DNA of 51,294 nt. Origin: Chara braunii (Eukaryota > Streptophyta > Charophyceae > Charales > Characeae). The notes under the pieces are model-generated. The model was not told where the DNA came from. It worked only from the letters and a program-made list of their open reading frames with translations, and did no database searches. The stretch lies in assembly GCA_003427395.1 (NCBI GenBank), contig BFEA01000317.1, positions 395,300 through 446,593 on the forward strand, written 5' to 3'. Made by a program: the position numbers and the translations under genes. Shown piece after piece: positions 9,840 to 21,275 of the stretch (positions are counted from its first letter, which is position 1; each line of letters opens with the position of its first letter).

Positions 9840-10990
9840 GAGAGAAAATTGAGACCATTGAATCTGGACTTACTGAAACTGAGAATTGAACTCACTGAAG
9901 TTGATCCGAGCTTACCAACACTGCATTGAGTTCACCAAAAACTAAACGGAGTTCAGTGAGACTGACTCGAGCTTACTGAGATTGAAATTGTTCTCACGGA
10001 GCCTGAGATGAACTCACTCAAACTGAACTGAACTTTGTGAGATGAAACTAAACTCACTACGTTTGGTCTAAATTTATTAAGATTCATAATGGAAACTGAT
10101 ATGAACTTGTGGAGATTAAGTCCACCGAATTGAACTTATTGAAACTGAGATGAAGTCGTTGATATAGCACTGAGAACTGAACTGAAACTTTTTTTGAGAA
10201 CTGCACTTGGGTCTAAACTTAGAATTGGACTGAGCATGCTCTGCAAATCCCACGCATATCTGAATAGAACTGAACTCAATTTGCACTGAAAACTCAGACC
10301 GAACTTTACTGAAACTAGACTGATTTGAGTCTGAAATGAACTCACTCGAACTGAACCGAACTTTCTGAGATGGAACTGATTTTAGTGAGTCTGATCTGAA
10401 CTTACCAAGATAAGACCGAGTTTGCCAAGTCTGGGCTGAACTTGCTGAGAGTGATCTGAACCTACTGAGATTGTACCGAGTTCACTGAACTTGAACTGAG
10501 AATCGGCCCGAAACCACTCTGAAATCTCACTGAAATCTGATGCAAGATCTGCCACGAGATTTAGTTGAAATTTGACCTGAAAATAGATATGAGATTTTAT
10601 TGAGGCCTGATCAGAAATAAATATGATATCTTACTAAGTCTCGCAATGAAAGTTGCTTATGTAAGATGTACAAACTGATCGAGCTTGCCTGCCCCACTTG
10701 ATGGGAACGGAGTGTGTCCGTTGTGCACCGATTGACCCATTGAGAACAGATTAAAGTTCGTTGAAACTCGAAACTGTGTTCAAAATAGTAAACTGCACTT
10801 GAACCTGGATTCAAAAGGACTGAACTTGGTATTGAATCCAAGACTGAACCTGAATCTGAACTGAAACTTGTCTTGAAACTAAACCCAAAGCAGAAGTTGG
10901 AACTGAACTTAAACGATATTGGTCTTAAGACTGAAACCTCAACTGAACTCGACTGAGATTCGAAACAAAACATGAAGCTATTCAAGGAGA
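9840..10990 (+). repeat. degenerate CTGAACT/CTGAGATT repeat tract
   Basis: For more than 1.1 kb the words CTGAACT, CTGAGA, TGAACTCACT and CGAGTT recur every 10-20 bases in imperfect order. The tract looks like an old simple repeat that has drifted. The minus-strand open frame at 10611-11033 follows from stop-poor repeat words and is not supported as a gene. Confidence 0.65.
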
Positions 10991-11058
10991 ATCTTGTTGC
11001 TAAACGGAAGCTATGAGCCACACTCAGGAACAAGTTCGGTGCAACCTAGAGCAGCTGG

Positions 11059-11078
11059 AAAAAAAAAAAAAAAAAAAC
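11059..11078 (+). repeat. poly(A) tract
   Basis: About 19 A between CAGCTGG and CATGTTGTTG. It could be the tail of a short retroelement, but no flanking duplication is visible. Confidence 0.5.
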
Positions 11079-11309
11079 ATGTTGTTGAAAATAAGTCCCG
11101 GACAATGATTTTTCTTTAAGTCTGATAAATTGAAGAACCAAATTGTCAATCCATTGGTTTTGAAGTCCCTTTCGAGTTCTGTATGTCACGTGTTTGCTGG
11201 TTTTCGTGAGGGTCTATTGTCTCATTTCCCCTTTTGACTTTGTTACTGATTTCTTACAATCTGCCTCAGATTGGTACTCTCGGTAGTCTGTGATGACCAG
11301 CCCCAGTTT

Positions 11310-11722
11310 AAATTCAACGCAGGGTGCAGCTCCGCACTGCCCCTGTTCTTGTACAACACGGGGTGTAGCTCTGCATTGCTTTGTTCGTATATAGCACGGG
11401 GGTGCAGCTCTGCACTGACCCTGTTCGTATACAACACTGGGGTGCAGCTCTGCACTTGACCTGTTCGTATAGAACACAGGGCTGCCGCTCTGCACTGGCT
11501 CTGTTCGTATACAACACGGGGTATAGCTCTGCACTGGCTCTGTTCGTATGCAGCACAGGGGCGCAGCTCTGCACTGGCCCTGTTCGTATACAACACGGGG
11601 TTGTAGTGTTGCTCTGTCCCTGTTCGAATAGAACACAAGGGTATATAGTTGTCCACTCCATGTTCAAACAGAGCACAAGATGCAGTTCTGCTTAGGCCCT
11701 GTTCAAATACTGCACGGGATCT
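11310..11722 (+). repeat. 40-41-bp tandem array
   Basis: About ten units of GGTGCAGCTCTGCACTGRCC then CTGTTCGTATACAACAC repeat nearly head to tail. All three minus-strand and two plus-strand frames stay open because the unit lacks stops, so repetitive peptides appear on both strands. None is supported as a gene. Confidence 0.85.
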
Positions 11723-11829
11723 TTACTTGTGGCAAGTGTGTCGCTGATGAGCTGAGAAGTGATTAGCCAAACAATGGCTGATCACACAGCCAAAATTAAA
11801 TAGGTAGATAAATAAATGAATAAATCAAA

Positions 11830-13440
11830 TTAGTTTAATGTTCTCTTTTGCATTAGTGGCACCCTGATCATACGCAGCCTTCACTTAGGGCCTGGGCATC
11901 ATTGCCCGCAGCGTGCTTGTGTCATCAGCCAATCAAAAGTTGAGCACTAGATATAATAAAATAAATCACTACCTTTGAGTGTCGCTACGGTGTACAGCAC
12001 GTGGCCTTCACTTAGGGTCTGGGCATCATTGCTCACAGAGTGCTTGTGTGATCAGCCAATCAGAAGTTGATCACCAAATATAATAAAAAAATAATTAAAT
12101 AAATCACTCTCTTTGAGTGTGGCAGCGGTGTACAGCACGTGGCCTTCACTTAGGGCCTCGGCACCGCTGCCGCAACGAGTGTGTGATCAGCCAATCAGAA
12201 GCTGATCACCAAATAGAGTAAAATAAATAAATCACTCTCTTTGCGTGTGGCAGCGGTGTACAGCACGCAGCCTTCACTTAGGGCCTCAGCACCGCTGCCG
12301 CAACAAGTGTGTGATCAACCAATCATAAGCTGATCAACAAATATAATGAAAAAAAAATAATAATAATAAATCACTCTCTTAGAGTGTGACAGCGGTGTAC
12401 AGCACGTGGCCTTCACTTAGGGCCTCGGCACTGCTGCCGCAGCGAGTGTGTGATCAGCCAATCAGAAGTTGATCACCAAATAGAGTAAAATAAATAAATC
12501 ACTTTGTTTGAGTGTGGCAGCGGTGTACAGCACGCAGCCTTCACTTAGGGCCTCAGCACCGCTGCAGCAACGAGTGTGTGATCAGCCAATCATAAGTTGA
12601 TCACCAAATATAATTAAAAAAAAAATTAAATAAATCACTCTCTTAGAGTGTGACAGCGGTGTACAGCACGTGGCCTTCACTTAGGGCCTCGGCACCGCTG
12701 CCGCAGCGAGTGTGTGATCAGCCAGTCAGAAGCTGATCACCAAATAAACTAAAATAAATAAATCACTCTCTTTGCGTGTGGCAGCGGTGTACAGCACGCA
12801 GCCTTCACTTAGGGCCTCGTCACCGCTGCCGAGTGTGTGATCAGCCAATCAGAAGTTGATCACCATATAAGATTAAATCAAATCGAATAATTAAATCACT
12901 CTCTTTGCGTGCGGCAACAGTTTACANNNNNNNNNNNNNNNNNNNNNNNNNNNNNNNNNNNNNNNNNNNNNNNNNNNNNNNNNNNNNNNNNNNNNNNNNN
13001 NNNNNNNNNNNNNNNNNNNNNNNNNNNNNNNNNNNNNNNNNNNNNNNNNNNNNNNNNNNNNNNNNNNNNNNNNNNNNNNNNNNNNNNNNNNNNNNNNNNN
13101 NNNNNNNNNNNNNNNNNNNNNNNNNNNNNNNNNNNNNNNNNNNNNNNNNNNNNNNNNNNNNNNNNNNNNNNNNNNNNNNNNNNNNNNNNNNNNNNNNNNN
13201 NNNNNNCAGAAGCTGATCCCCAAATAGAGTAAAATAAATCACTCTCTTTGCCTGTGGCAGCCGTGTACAGCACGCAGCCTTCACTTAGGGCCTCGGCACC
13301 GCTGCAGCAGCGAGTGTGTGATCAGCCAATTAAAAGCTGAACACCAAATATAATAGAAAATAATTAAATAAATCACTCTCTTAGAGTGTGGCAGCGGTGT
13401 ACAACACGTGGCCTTCACTTGGGCCTCGGCACACGCTGCC
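11830..13440 (+). repeat. dimeric satellite, 128 + 138 bp monomers
   Basis: The word TTCACTTAGGG recurs at 12008, 12146, 12274, 12413, 12541, 12677 and 12805, giving spacings of 138, 128, 139, 128, 136 and 128. From 12146 on, monomers carrying CACGTGGCC alternate with monomers carrying CACGCAGCC, so a higher-order unit of about 266 bp is visible. Each monomer holds a hairpin (TGATCAGC, a 9-nt loop containing CCAAT or similar, GCTGATCA). An assembly gap interrupts it. Monomers decay at the right edge. Confidence 0.88.
12927..13206. other. assembly gap (280 N)
   Basis: A run of N lies inside the satellite. The repeat phase on the two sides does not fit the gap length, so the true array may be longer or shorter than shown. 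Confidence 0.98.
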
Positions 13441-15340
13441 TGCTACGGTGTTCTTACACGCTGTCCACAGTAGCGTGGTCAAGCGGTAATCGCTTGATTA
13501 CTGCTTCCAGCTGCTTCCAGCAGTGATTTCAAAGAAAAAAACATGAACGGCATGTGAGAAAGAGGTTGTCTTCACTTAAGGCTTTCCCACACGCTGCTCG
13601 TTGCTGTGTGATCAAGCAATAATCACTTTATCATGGCCTCTAGCAACGACTCTCGAAAATAAATAAAGCAATGACTCTAAGTTCCCTGAGATAGCGTGTG
13701 GGAGTATGTGTGGATGCCTACCTAGAGCTCCATTACAACACAATGACCATATTCAAACTGAACAAATATTAATCAATAAAGAACTAATTTCAACGTTGAT
13801 ACTAGAGCAGGGATTACTTAGTAATTTATCACTGTCTGATCGCAGACCAAAATTGATAAATCAATTTCATTGGTTTCACTCACTCCTTGAATACCTTCCT
13901 GCTCAGACTAGACAACTCACATGTGTGCAACACAAATCTGTACTCGGGGCTCTGCCAAGGAAGCTCACGGCTAATTAGTATTTGACGTCGTCCTCAAAGA
14001 TGCGATCAAAGGGAACTCATGAAGGCAAACGAAATACACAATTACCATGCCACTAGCTCTCCCCTTCTCCCACTATACCATTGCTCGAGGAGTCATAAAT
14101 ACCTAAGTATTTGGTCGTTACTTGTTCTGTGGGCAAGTAGCATTCAATCACCTGTGATCTCGTTTATTTTTGTTCTTCAGTTTGATTGTTGAAGGGTTGC
14201 CAGTCCCCCACTAACCATTCATGAAGTGTTGCATGTCACAATATGGACCTTTGGTTGGCCTTCTCTTGCAAACTGAAAGTATACCCCTTCTCTAGATTGA
14301 CCTCCATAGTGTCCAACCCAGTGTAACCCTTGCACGCTGCATGTCACCAATTTAAGAGTTGTTGACTCTTAGTTTGTCGCCTGATACAACACGACCAACA
14401 GTTAGCTTGACGTCAAATTGCCCTCTCATTTGCAATCTGAGAACTCATGATTACCTGATTAGACATTGATCTGCAGGAACGAGAGCGCATAAAGCCTGAT
14501 TCCCAAACAACAAAAGTCTATTTACCCGACTACCGCTTGATCTGTAGGTCATAAGCACTTAATTGTTTAATCACCATTGCCTAGTTGCTCATACAATCGG
14601 TGACCTAATTAGCCAGGCTGGTTGCAGCAACCCGTCGGTTGACTGTTTGGGGATTGACGGACACCAGCCAGAAGAGCTGCTATCTGGTGGCCTGCAACCT
14701 GTTCGTTATTTGTCCGTTTGCTGATTGTTGCCCGCAACACTCTGCTCGTTGTGCCCTCCTTTTCCTTGATAGACGCGAGGTTGACCTCTTTTAGCGTGGG
14801 ATATTCAACTAAGATCATGCTTTGTACGCAGCCCCTGGCGGACGACCCAGAGAGCGAAGAAGTCAAAACCCTAGTTGTTGTACGTTCAGGGGGTCGTCAA
14901 GTGGCACATAAGCTTGTGTCCTTGGTCGCCCTGTAACTCGTCTGCACTATCTGCCTCGCGTGTGCTTTGAGAACTGAACTCAAAAAGTCAAAACCCAGTC
15001 CCTCGTGTAATAGCCAAGTGATCATTTCCCTGAGCGACCAGTTGGCTACTGTGCCCGTCGACACATGACACCTGTGCACACATGCATGCGTCGGTGGAAC
15101 CGGAGAGAATATTGCCTAAGTAGACCTTCCACTGCAGCTGATTCCAGGTCCAGTAGTCTCATTGGTGCAGCTGGTTTTCCAGACCCGGTTGCGAAAATAC
15201 AGCCCCGACAAGCACCCTCTGGTCCGGATAGAGGCCTGGCCAATGTGAAGACCGTCGCCACTTATGACGGCCCATTATGTTCTTTTACTATTATTTCATT
15301 TTATTTTATTTATTGTCGAGGCTAATCGTGAAAAAGAAAA
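13441..15340. other. unassigned right part of the block between gag and pol
   Basis: Decayed satellite words reach about 13700. After that only short open frames are found on both strands, none with a recognisable motif. The end near 15290-15340 is T-rich. A sequence boundary with element A probably lies between 15340 and 15440, but no terminal repeat or target duplication was found. Confidence 0.35.
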
Positions 15341-15444
15341 AAATCAGCAGTAGGGTATCAACAAGACTAGCAACGGAAAGGCCAGGGATAATAAGTTTGA
15401 TAACCTATAGCGCAGCCTCTTCCCGTTAAGCAGAGCGGACTAGA

Positions 15445-15678
15445 TTGTCGTTCACTCAGGTTAGCCTAGTGGGGTACGCCTTATCCCACAGGTCAGAACA
15501 TCAGACCGGTGTATCGGGCCCTCCGACAACGTTCGGAAGACCTCGAGAGAAAATGAACATGACACGAGAGGAGTGGCAGTCCAAAATGGACAATCGCCAG
15601 TGCCTCAAGTGTGGCATCGTGGGGCACGTAATAGCCTGGTGCCCACTTATTCGTAACCCAAAAGCGAGCAGCCAGTAG
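15445..15678 (+). pseudogene. element A gag nucleocapsid zinc knuckle
   Basis: CLKCGIVGHVIAWC has the retroviral-type spacing C-x2-C-x4-H-x4-C that binds zinc and packages RNA. It lies near the end of a 77-codon open frame after the helical EEWQSKMDNRQ segment and ends at a TAG. It belongs to the 3' end of gag, now separated from the capsid part at 8042-8893. Protease follows within 300 bases. Confidence 0.8.
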
Positions 15679-15833
15679 GAGTAGCATCTGCTCCTACTGA
15701 GTCGAAGGGATTAGACGAAGACAAAGGTAAGGCGCCTATAACCCCTTCTACCCCTTCGACTCTCGAGGCAGAGGATGACTCTTCTTCAGCCTATTGTCTA
15801 GAGCACCCTGACACTGTTCTTTGCTATGTCTCG

Positions 15834-16290
15834 TTGGACGATTCCCTTGACGAAATCGACAATGAACTGATAGCACTACGGAGTTCGTGGGCTAAGAAAG
15901 CTAAGTCTAAGGGTGAACTAATAATCGCAGATATAGAGATTGCGCACACGCGAGTAGGTGGCCTGTTAGATTCGGGATCGAGCAGTCTTATATATCAGAG
16001 AAGGCAATTCGTAAGTTACACCTGGGAATGAAGGTAAAGGATTTATGTAGACCTATCACGTCTATATTGGCTGACAAGAGCACGATCACTGTCTCTCAAT
16101 ACGTCAATCGTGTCAAGTGTTATTTCAGGATTAAGGAAGGGGGGGGGGAAATTACATAAAGTATCCTTCCTAATAGAGAAGAATTTACCTTTTGACTTAA
16201 TTCTGGTTATGGATTGGCATGAGGAAGCCAACCCAAAAGTTAAATTCAAAGATAATATTGTCAAACTTAAGGACGAAAAGTCCGAACTAC
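15834..16290 (+). pseudogene. element A aspartic protease
   Basis: The first frame (15834-16031) carries GGLLDSGSSSLIY, the active-site loop of a retropepsin-like protease, with DSG at 15969-15977. A frameshift near 16015 moves the rest into another frame. There LPFDLILVMDWHEEANPKVKF matches the C-terminal 'MDW' block that closes Ty3 proteases. The enzyme would cleave Gag-Pol; here it is broken. Confidence 0.75.
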
Positions 16291-16499
16291 GTACTATCAA
16301 GTTATATCATAGGTTTGACTCTGACTCTACTTTGTCTTTCTGTTGTATGAGTTACCCAGCTTTTCGATCGATGGTAGTAAAGAAGAAGTTGGATCAGGAG
16401 GTGATGATGGTGCTTGTCAAGCGAGTAGGTGAGTGTTCCTCATCCTATCCACCTTCTATAAAAAAACTTCTCGACGAATATAAGGACTTGCAAACTGAG

Positions 16500-17260
16500 C
16501 TGACGGGAATCACTGAGCGTGTTATTAAGCACACAATCGATATCATTCCCGGAAGCAAGATTCCCAAGGGTCCCATTTACCGAATGTCTCCCAGGGAACT
16601 TGAGGAACTTCGGAAGTAGTTGCAAGAACTTACTGACAAAGGATGGATTCGCCCTAGCTCATCTCCTTATGGTACACCCGTCTTATTTGTGCCCAAAAAG
16701 AAAGGTGAGTTTCGTCTATGTATTGACTATCGCGGGCTGAACTCCATCACTATCAAAAGCGTGGAACCTCTTCAGCGCATTGACAATCTATTGGATCAGT
16801 TGCATGGGTGCAGGTACTTTAGCAAGATTGAGGTGGCTCCCGAGGATCAACACAATACGGCATTCTGAACTTGGTATGGTCACTACGAGTTCATAGTTAT
16901 GCCTTTCGGTTTGACCAACGCACCTGCGACCTTCCAAAGGTCCATGAATGAGTTATTTCGACAATGGCTCGATCAATTTGTAGTAGACTATCCCGACGAT
17001 ATTTTAGTGTATAGTAAGACACTGGAAGATCATGAGAAACACCTACGAATGGTCCTACAAAAGTTGCACGAGGGCAACTTCAAACTGAATCCGAAGAAGT
17101 CTGAGTTTGCTAAGTCTTGTACTTAGGGCATATAGTGAATGAGGAAGGACTGAGGCCTGAAGAAAAGAAGATTACAACAATCAGAGATTGGCCACAACCT
17201 AAGACTATAACTGAATTAAGATATTTCCTATGACTTGCTAGCTACTATAGGAAGTTCGTC
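16500..17260 (+). pseudogene. element A reverse transcriptase
   Basis: In order: HTIDIIPGSKIPKGPIYRMS (N-terminal hallmark), a TAG at 16618 where Ty3 enzymes usually have Gln, [39 protein letters not shown] (motif A), MPFGLTNAPATFQR (motif B) and YPDDILVYS (motif C, 16989-17000). Motif A has Glu (16830-16832) in place of the first catalytic Asp, so the enzyme would be dead even without its stops. Other breaks are a TGA at 16866, a frame change near 17125 and a TGA at 17231. Confidence 0.85.
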
Positions 17261-17800
17261 AGAAACTTCTCCTTGATAGTTGCTCCTATGAGAAGATTAC
17301 TGAAAAATGAAAAGCCTTGGTTGTGGGACAAAGATTGTGAGTCATCATTTAGAAAGTTAAAACATGACTTGACTCACTACCCTGTCCTAAAGATTGTTGA
17401 CCCTTTTCTTCCTTTCATCGTTATGACTGACGCAAGTCGGTATGGGATTGGGGCTGTGCTACAGCAAGATGACGGTAAGGGATATAAACCTATTGAATTT
17501 ATGTCCAGAAAACTTCCGTTAGAGAAAGTGGCCAACTCCACCTATGAAAGGGAACTGTATGCCTTAGTTGTTGCACTAGATACATGGAAACACTACTTGT
17601 TAGGGAGGCATTTCACTGTCTACTTTAATCACTTTACTTTAAAGTGAATCAAGACTCAGCCTAAGCTTTCCGACAAGTTGATAAGGTGGTTCACTTTCCT
17701 TGACACACTTGACTTTGATGTGAAAACCATCAAAGATAAGTCTAATATGGTTGCAGATGCTTTGTCCAGGCGTGCAAATTTATTTGGAACCATTGCCTCC
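17261..17800 (+). pseudogene. element A RNase H domain
   Basis: It reads VMTDASRYGIGAVLQQDD, then FMSRKLPLEKVANSTYERELYA split over two blocks, WKHYLLGRHFTVYFNHFTLK, and finally NMVADALSRR, the usual Ty3 RNase H order. The family motif TDHKSL has become FNHFTLK and is followed by a TGA at 17645. It would remove the RNA template strand during reverse transcription. Confidence 0.82.
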
Positions 17801-17829
17801 TATCTCGATATTGGAAATGAACTGAAAGA

Positions 17830-18960
17830 ATAGATCTGCCAGGGTTATGAAAACGATCCTATTTGGAGTCCTATCATTGAGACTATATGAAAGAACCCTG
17901 AGTTGTTTCCAGAATATCGAATGACAGATGATTTACTCTTCTTACTGGATAAAGTCGAAGAAAGATTGTGTGTTCCTCACTTAGAATCAATCAAGAGTTT
18001 AATCATTGGGGAATATCATGATGCGGAAGGTCACTTTGGTTTTAAGAAGACGGGTGTCGATGTGCGTGAACGATTTGAATGGAACGGAATGAAAGAAGAT
18101 GTACTAACCTATGTGCGGACTTGTCTTGTCTGTCAGAGGAACAAGCCCTCACATGAGAATCCGATGGGACTACTGAGACCGCTGTCAATTCCAAGTGAGT
18201 CAGGTGAGTTTATCTCAATTGACTTTATGAGTCTCACTAAGAGTCAAAACTGCAACAATCAGGTAATGGTCATCGTTGATAGATTTTCTAAGTATGCTAT
18301 GTTAATTCCTTTGCCTGCTGAAGCTAGAACCGAACTCGTCATTCAAAGTTTCAAATGCAATGGGTCTCTGAGTATGGATTTCCCAAAACCATCATATCAA
18401 ATAAAGATGTTCGGTTCACCAGTCTACGATGGCAAAATTTAATGGAAGTCTACGGAACCAGGTTGACCATGTCGTCACGCAGACATCCTGAAACGAATCG
18501 CCAAACTGAGCAAATAAATCGTCTCTGTCAACAACTTTTACGAATGTATGTCCGTCCTGACCAGATTGATTGGGATGATAACTTACCTAAAATTGTTAGT
18601 GCATATAACAACAGTATACATACTGTCACAGGTAGAACACCTAACGCACTGCATTAAGGATGGAAGCCTAGGCGTCGCATTGATGCATTAACGAGGGACC
18701 AGATTAAGAGGCTACCCCCAGGTACGCGTGAATTCGCAATTTGTACGAAGAAGACATTAAAAAGGTAAAGGAAAACATACAGAAGTCCCAACTGCAAATG
18801 ATTGAACAGGCTAATAAACATCGTCGTCCTTCACAATTCCAAGAAGGGAACTTTGTATGGGTTAAGTCTAAAGAGTTTTCCTTAGAAGAAAATGTGTCTT
18901 AGAAACTGTTACTTGTCTACTACGGGCCTTAGGAAGTTCTCAAAGTAATTGGAGGAGAAG
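17830..18960 (+). pseudogene. element A integrase
   Basis: The zinc-binding part reads EYHDAEGHFGFKKT then TCLVCQRNK (HHCC). The core has EFISIDFMSL with the first Asp, SNKDVRFTS with the second Asp (after a frameshift near 18380) and HPETNRQTEQINR with the Glu. The C-terminal GNFVWVKSKEFSLEENVS block follows after further stops at 18656, 18766 and 18900. It would insert the cDNA into chromatin. It cannot be made as one protein from this copy. Confidence 0.82.
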
Positions 18961-19289
18961 ATGGTCCTTCCTATCGTATAGATGTACCTCCAGATCTAAG
19001 GACATACGCTGTCTTTTATGCGTCTAAATTGCTACCCTACATAGAAAGTGATAACTTGCCAAATAGACCATCTCCATTTCCACCCCCTATGAATGGCGGC
19101 TATGAAGTTGAAAGGATATTGGAACATGACTATTTTTCTACAGGTGGTAGAGGACGACCTCAGAAGCAGTACAAGGTAAAGTTCAAGTCCCAACCTCCAT
19201 CTGAAGCCAGATGGTTTAGTAGGAAAGAACTCCTACCAACTGCTCTTAACATTGTTGCTACTTATGAGCGTGGGTTAACTGAAGATTGA
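18960..19289 (+). pseudogene. element A integrase C-terminus with chromodomain
   Basis: After VFYASKLLPYIESD (a conserved Ty3 integrase tail), residues about 20-75 of the 86-codon frame read GGYEVERILEHDYF, GRPQKQYKVKFKSQP and SEARWFSRKELL. This is the layout of a chromodomain, which in chromoviruses reads histone marks and steers integration. A TGA follows 42 bases before the 3' LTR. Confidence 0.72.
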
Positions 19290-19330
19290 TATATTTCTGC
19301 GATGGAACTCGAAATTAGGGCCGACAGGAA

Positions 19331-20634
19331 TGTAATAACCCATGTAGTAAGCCTTGTGGAATCTACAGGCCCAAGCCAAAACGGGGAAAAGACCCCAGCC
19401 AAGACTCAGGGCTTGGACGAGGAACAAACTGCCAGAAACCCAATTGTCAAAGTCCAAAGGTACCTAGCCCAGGCCACTGGTCAAGCACACATACTTGTTG
19501 TACACAAGTACCCAGACAACTTCAGGTCCAAGGGAGAAGTCTGCAACTGAACAATCCGGGCCCTCAACTGTGACAAAATGTGGACGACTGTGGGGAAAGC
19601 ACCCGAGGCCAGACAGCCTCGACATTTGTTACTTAAGGCTGGCCTCGAGTGAGTCAAGCATTAGTCTTGCTATGCTGCCTTGACGCTGGCTCGACTTTGA
19701 CTAGACGCTAGCTTCGTGCTGGTGCGACGCTGGCTACACGCTGGTTGTGCACAGGCATTGCGGACGGCTGCAAGAGGAGGCAGCATGCTGGCGCTTCTGC
19801 ATTATGCGCCAACCTCGCTGAGGTGGCATGCTGATGTGGCGCTACCTATGGTCTACATTGCATGATGACGTGGCTCTACCTCTGGTCTACATTGCATGCC
19901 GATGTGGCGCTACCTCTGGTCGACATTGCATGCTGATGTGGCTCTACTTCTGGTCTACATTTCATGCTGATGTGACGCTACTTCTGGTCTACATTGCATG
20001 CTGATGTGGCGCTACCTCTGGTCTACATTGCATGCTGATGGTGCTACCTCTGATCTACATTGCATGTTGACGTGGCACTGCCTCTGGTTTACAATGCATG
20101 CTGATGTGGCGCTGCCACTGGTCTTCATTGATGATGTGGCATATGCCACCTATCTCGACCGCTGACGTGGCACTGTCCACGCTGTCTACATGAGGTGACT
20201 GGTTGCGTGAAGGAGGAAGATCGGGATCTGTGGATGAAGGAGGTCGGGTACTCACCTGAGGTTGACGTCGTCACTGGAATCTGCTNAGGAGGTCGGGTAC
20301 TCACCTGAGGTTGACGTCGTCACTGGAATCTGCTATGTCTTCACGGTCTTCACGAGATTAAGTGCCACGTGGCACTACTGTGTGTGATCAGGAATATATT
20401 TATTATCATTATTGATGTGGAGAGGGAAGAAACCCGGAGAAGGAGAGGGATCTGAAGGGTTTATTACTGTGTGATTTCATCTTCTCCTTTGTTTGTTCCC
20501 CCTCCCCTCTCTTCTTGTGATGATAGTGAGTTACTGTTTGTGATATCACTTCACGATTTGGAGACTTTCATGCAGATAATGAGACTACTTATGTTTGACG
20601 ACTTCTGAGTATCTGCCAGACAGGGTTCATTACA
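19331..20634 (+). repeat. 3' LTR of element A
   Basis: 1304 bp, TG...CA. It is a close match to the 5' LTR, including the 34-bp array at 19836-20130. It is longer mainly because the 20236-20285 segment is repeated right after a single N at 20286. A weak purine stretch (AATTAGGGCCGACAGGAA) precedes it. Confidence 0.92.
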
Positions 20635-20735
20635 GGACTCTCAACTGGGTGATTAGGAATGGCTGCTCTTATCACCATTCCTAATGACTTCAATTGTGTT
20701 CCGATTAAAAAAAAGAAAAAAGAAAAAAAAAAGAA
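20635..20735 (+). repeat. hairpin followed by an A-rich tail
   Basis: ATTAGGAATGG and its exact complement CCATTCCTAAT (11 bp) form a hairpin around 20652-20686. An A-rich tail (A8GA6GA10) follows at 20707-20733. This resembles the stem-loop plus A-tail design of the dispersed family elsewhere in the window, with a different sequence. Confidence 0.45.
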
Positions 20736-21275
20736 TCCCCGTAGACCTTTCAATACTTGCAGAACACAGCCAAGGAAGTCCCAGCAGGTCCCTTGATTGG
20801 ACTGCTTGAGTGGCACAATTCTTGTTGTAGCAGTCTGCCTTTCTTCACAACATTTATCCCCATAGACCCTGCAAATACTTCGTGACACCTCATCACCCCT
20901 CGTGTTTCGTCCGAATATAGACACATCATCAAAACTTCTGATGATCAAAGCTCGATCTCTCCCCGAAGATTAGATCAATGAGAACACTGCTGATTCTTGT
21001 AAATGGCTACATACGGAGTCCCCATAGACCCTTCATATACTTGCAGAGCACAGCCGAGGAAGTCCCGGCAGGTCCCTTGATTGGCCTGCTCGAGTGTCCT
21101 GTTCTTGTTGTAGCAGCAGTCCCAAAAGCCATCTACAATGCGTTCCGCCTTTCTTCGCCACACCTCATCGCCCCTCGTGTGTTGCACGAATTTAGACTCA
21201 TCATAAAAAGTTATGATGCCTTTCATCAACGCTCGATCTCTTCCCAAAGAGGAGATAAATGAAAACTCGTACAAG
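20736..21275 (-). pseudogene. Penelope-like RT, C-terminal part, tandemly duplicated
   Basis: Two minus-strand copies (about 20736-20968 and 21010-21255) encode related peptides. One reads ITFYDESKFVQHTRGDEVW then NQGTCRDFLGCALQVYEGS and VAIYKNQ. The other reads RSFDDVSIFGRNTRGDEV then NQGTCWDFLGCVLQVLKG. FYDES and SFDDV sit where the Y-x-D-D catalytic motif of an RT should be, and FLG fits the next motif. One copy ends in the A-rich tail at 20707-20733. Assignment to Penelope-like elements is inferred; both copies are dead. Confidence 0.5.

Larger units (their letters stand above)
4832..20634 (+). mobile_element. 15.8-kb degenerate chromodomain Ty3/gypsy LTR retrotransposon (element A)
   Basis: Two long direct repeats starting TGTAATAACCCATGTAGTAA and ending GGGTTCATTACA bound the unit. 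A primer-binding site follows the left one. Gag, protease, RT, RNase H, integrase and a chromodomain follow in Ty3 order. The body is about three times the usual length because roughly 6.4 kb of tandem repeats separates gag from the gag zinc knuckle and pol. All reading frames are broken. No convincing target-site duplication is seen: flanks are TGGAG on the left and GGACT on the right. Confidence 0.9.

Noticed and set aside
10611-11033. 140-codon minus-strand frame
   Set aside because: Lies in the degenerate CTGAACT tract and has Ser/Phe-rich composition expected from it; no domain.
11214-11720. Long repetitive open frames on both strands (up to 140 codons)
   Set aside because: They follow from a 40-41-bp tandem unit without stop codons; no start context, domain or strand preference.
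12891-13284. Open frames across the N run
   Set aside because: They consist of unknown bases.
11830-13440. CRISPR array
   Set aside because: Repeats of 128-138 bp with no short direct repeats and unique spacers; the host is a eukaryote and no cas genes are present.
4827-20639. Target-site duplication of element A
   Set aside because: TGGAG and GGACT share only a shifted GGA; not enough to claim a duplication.
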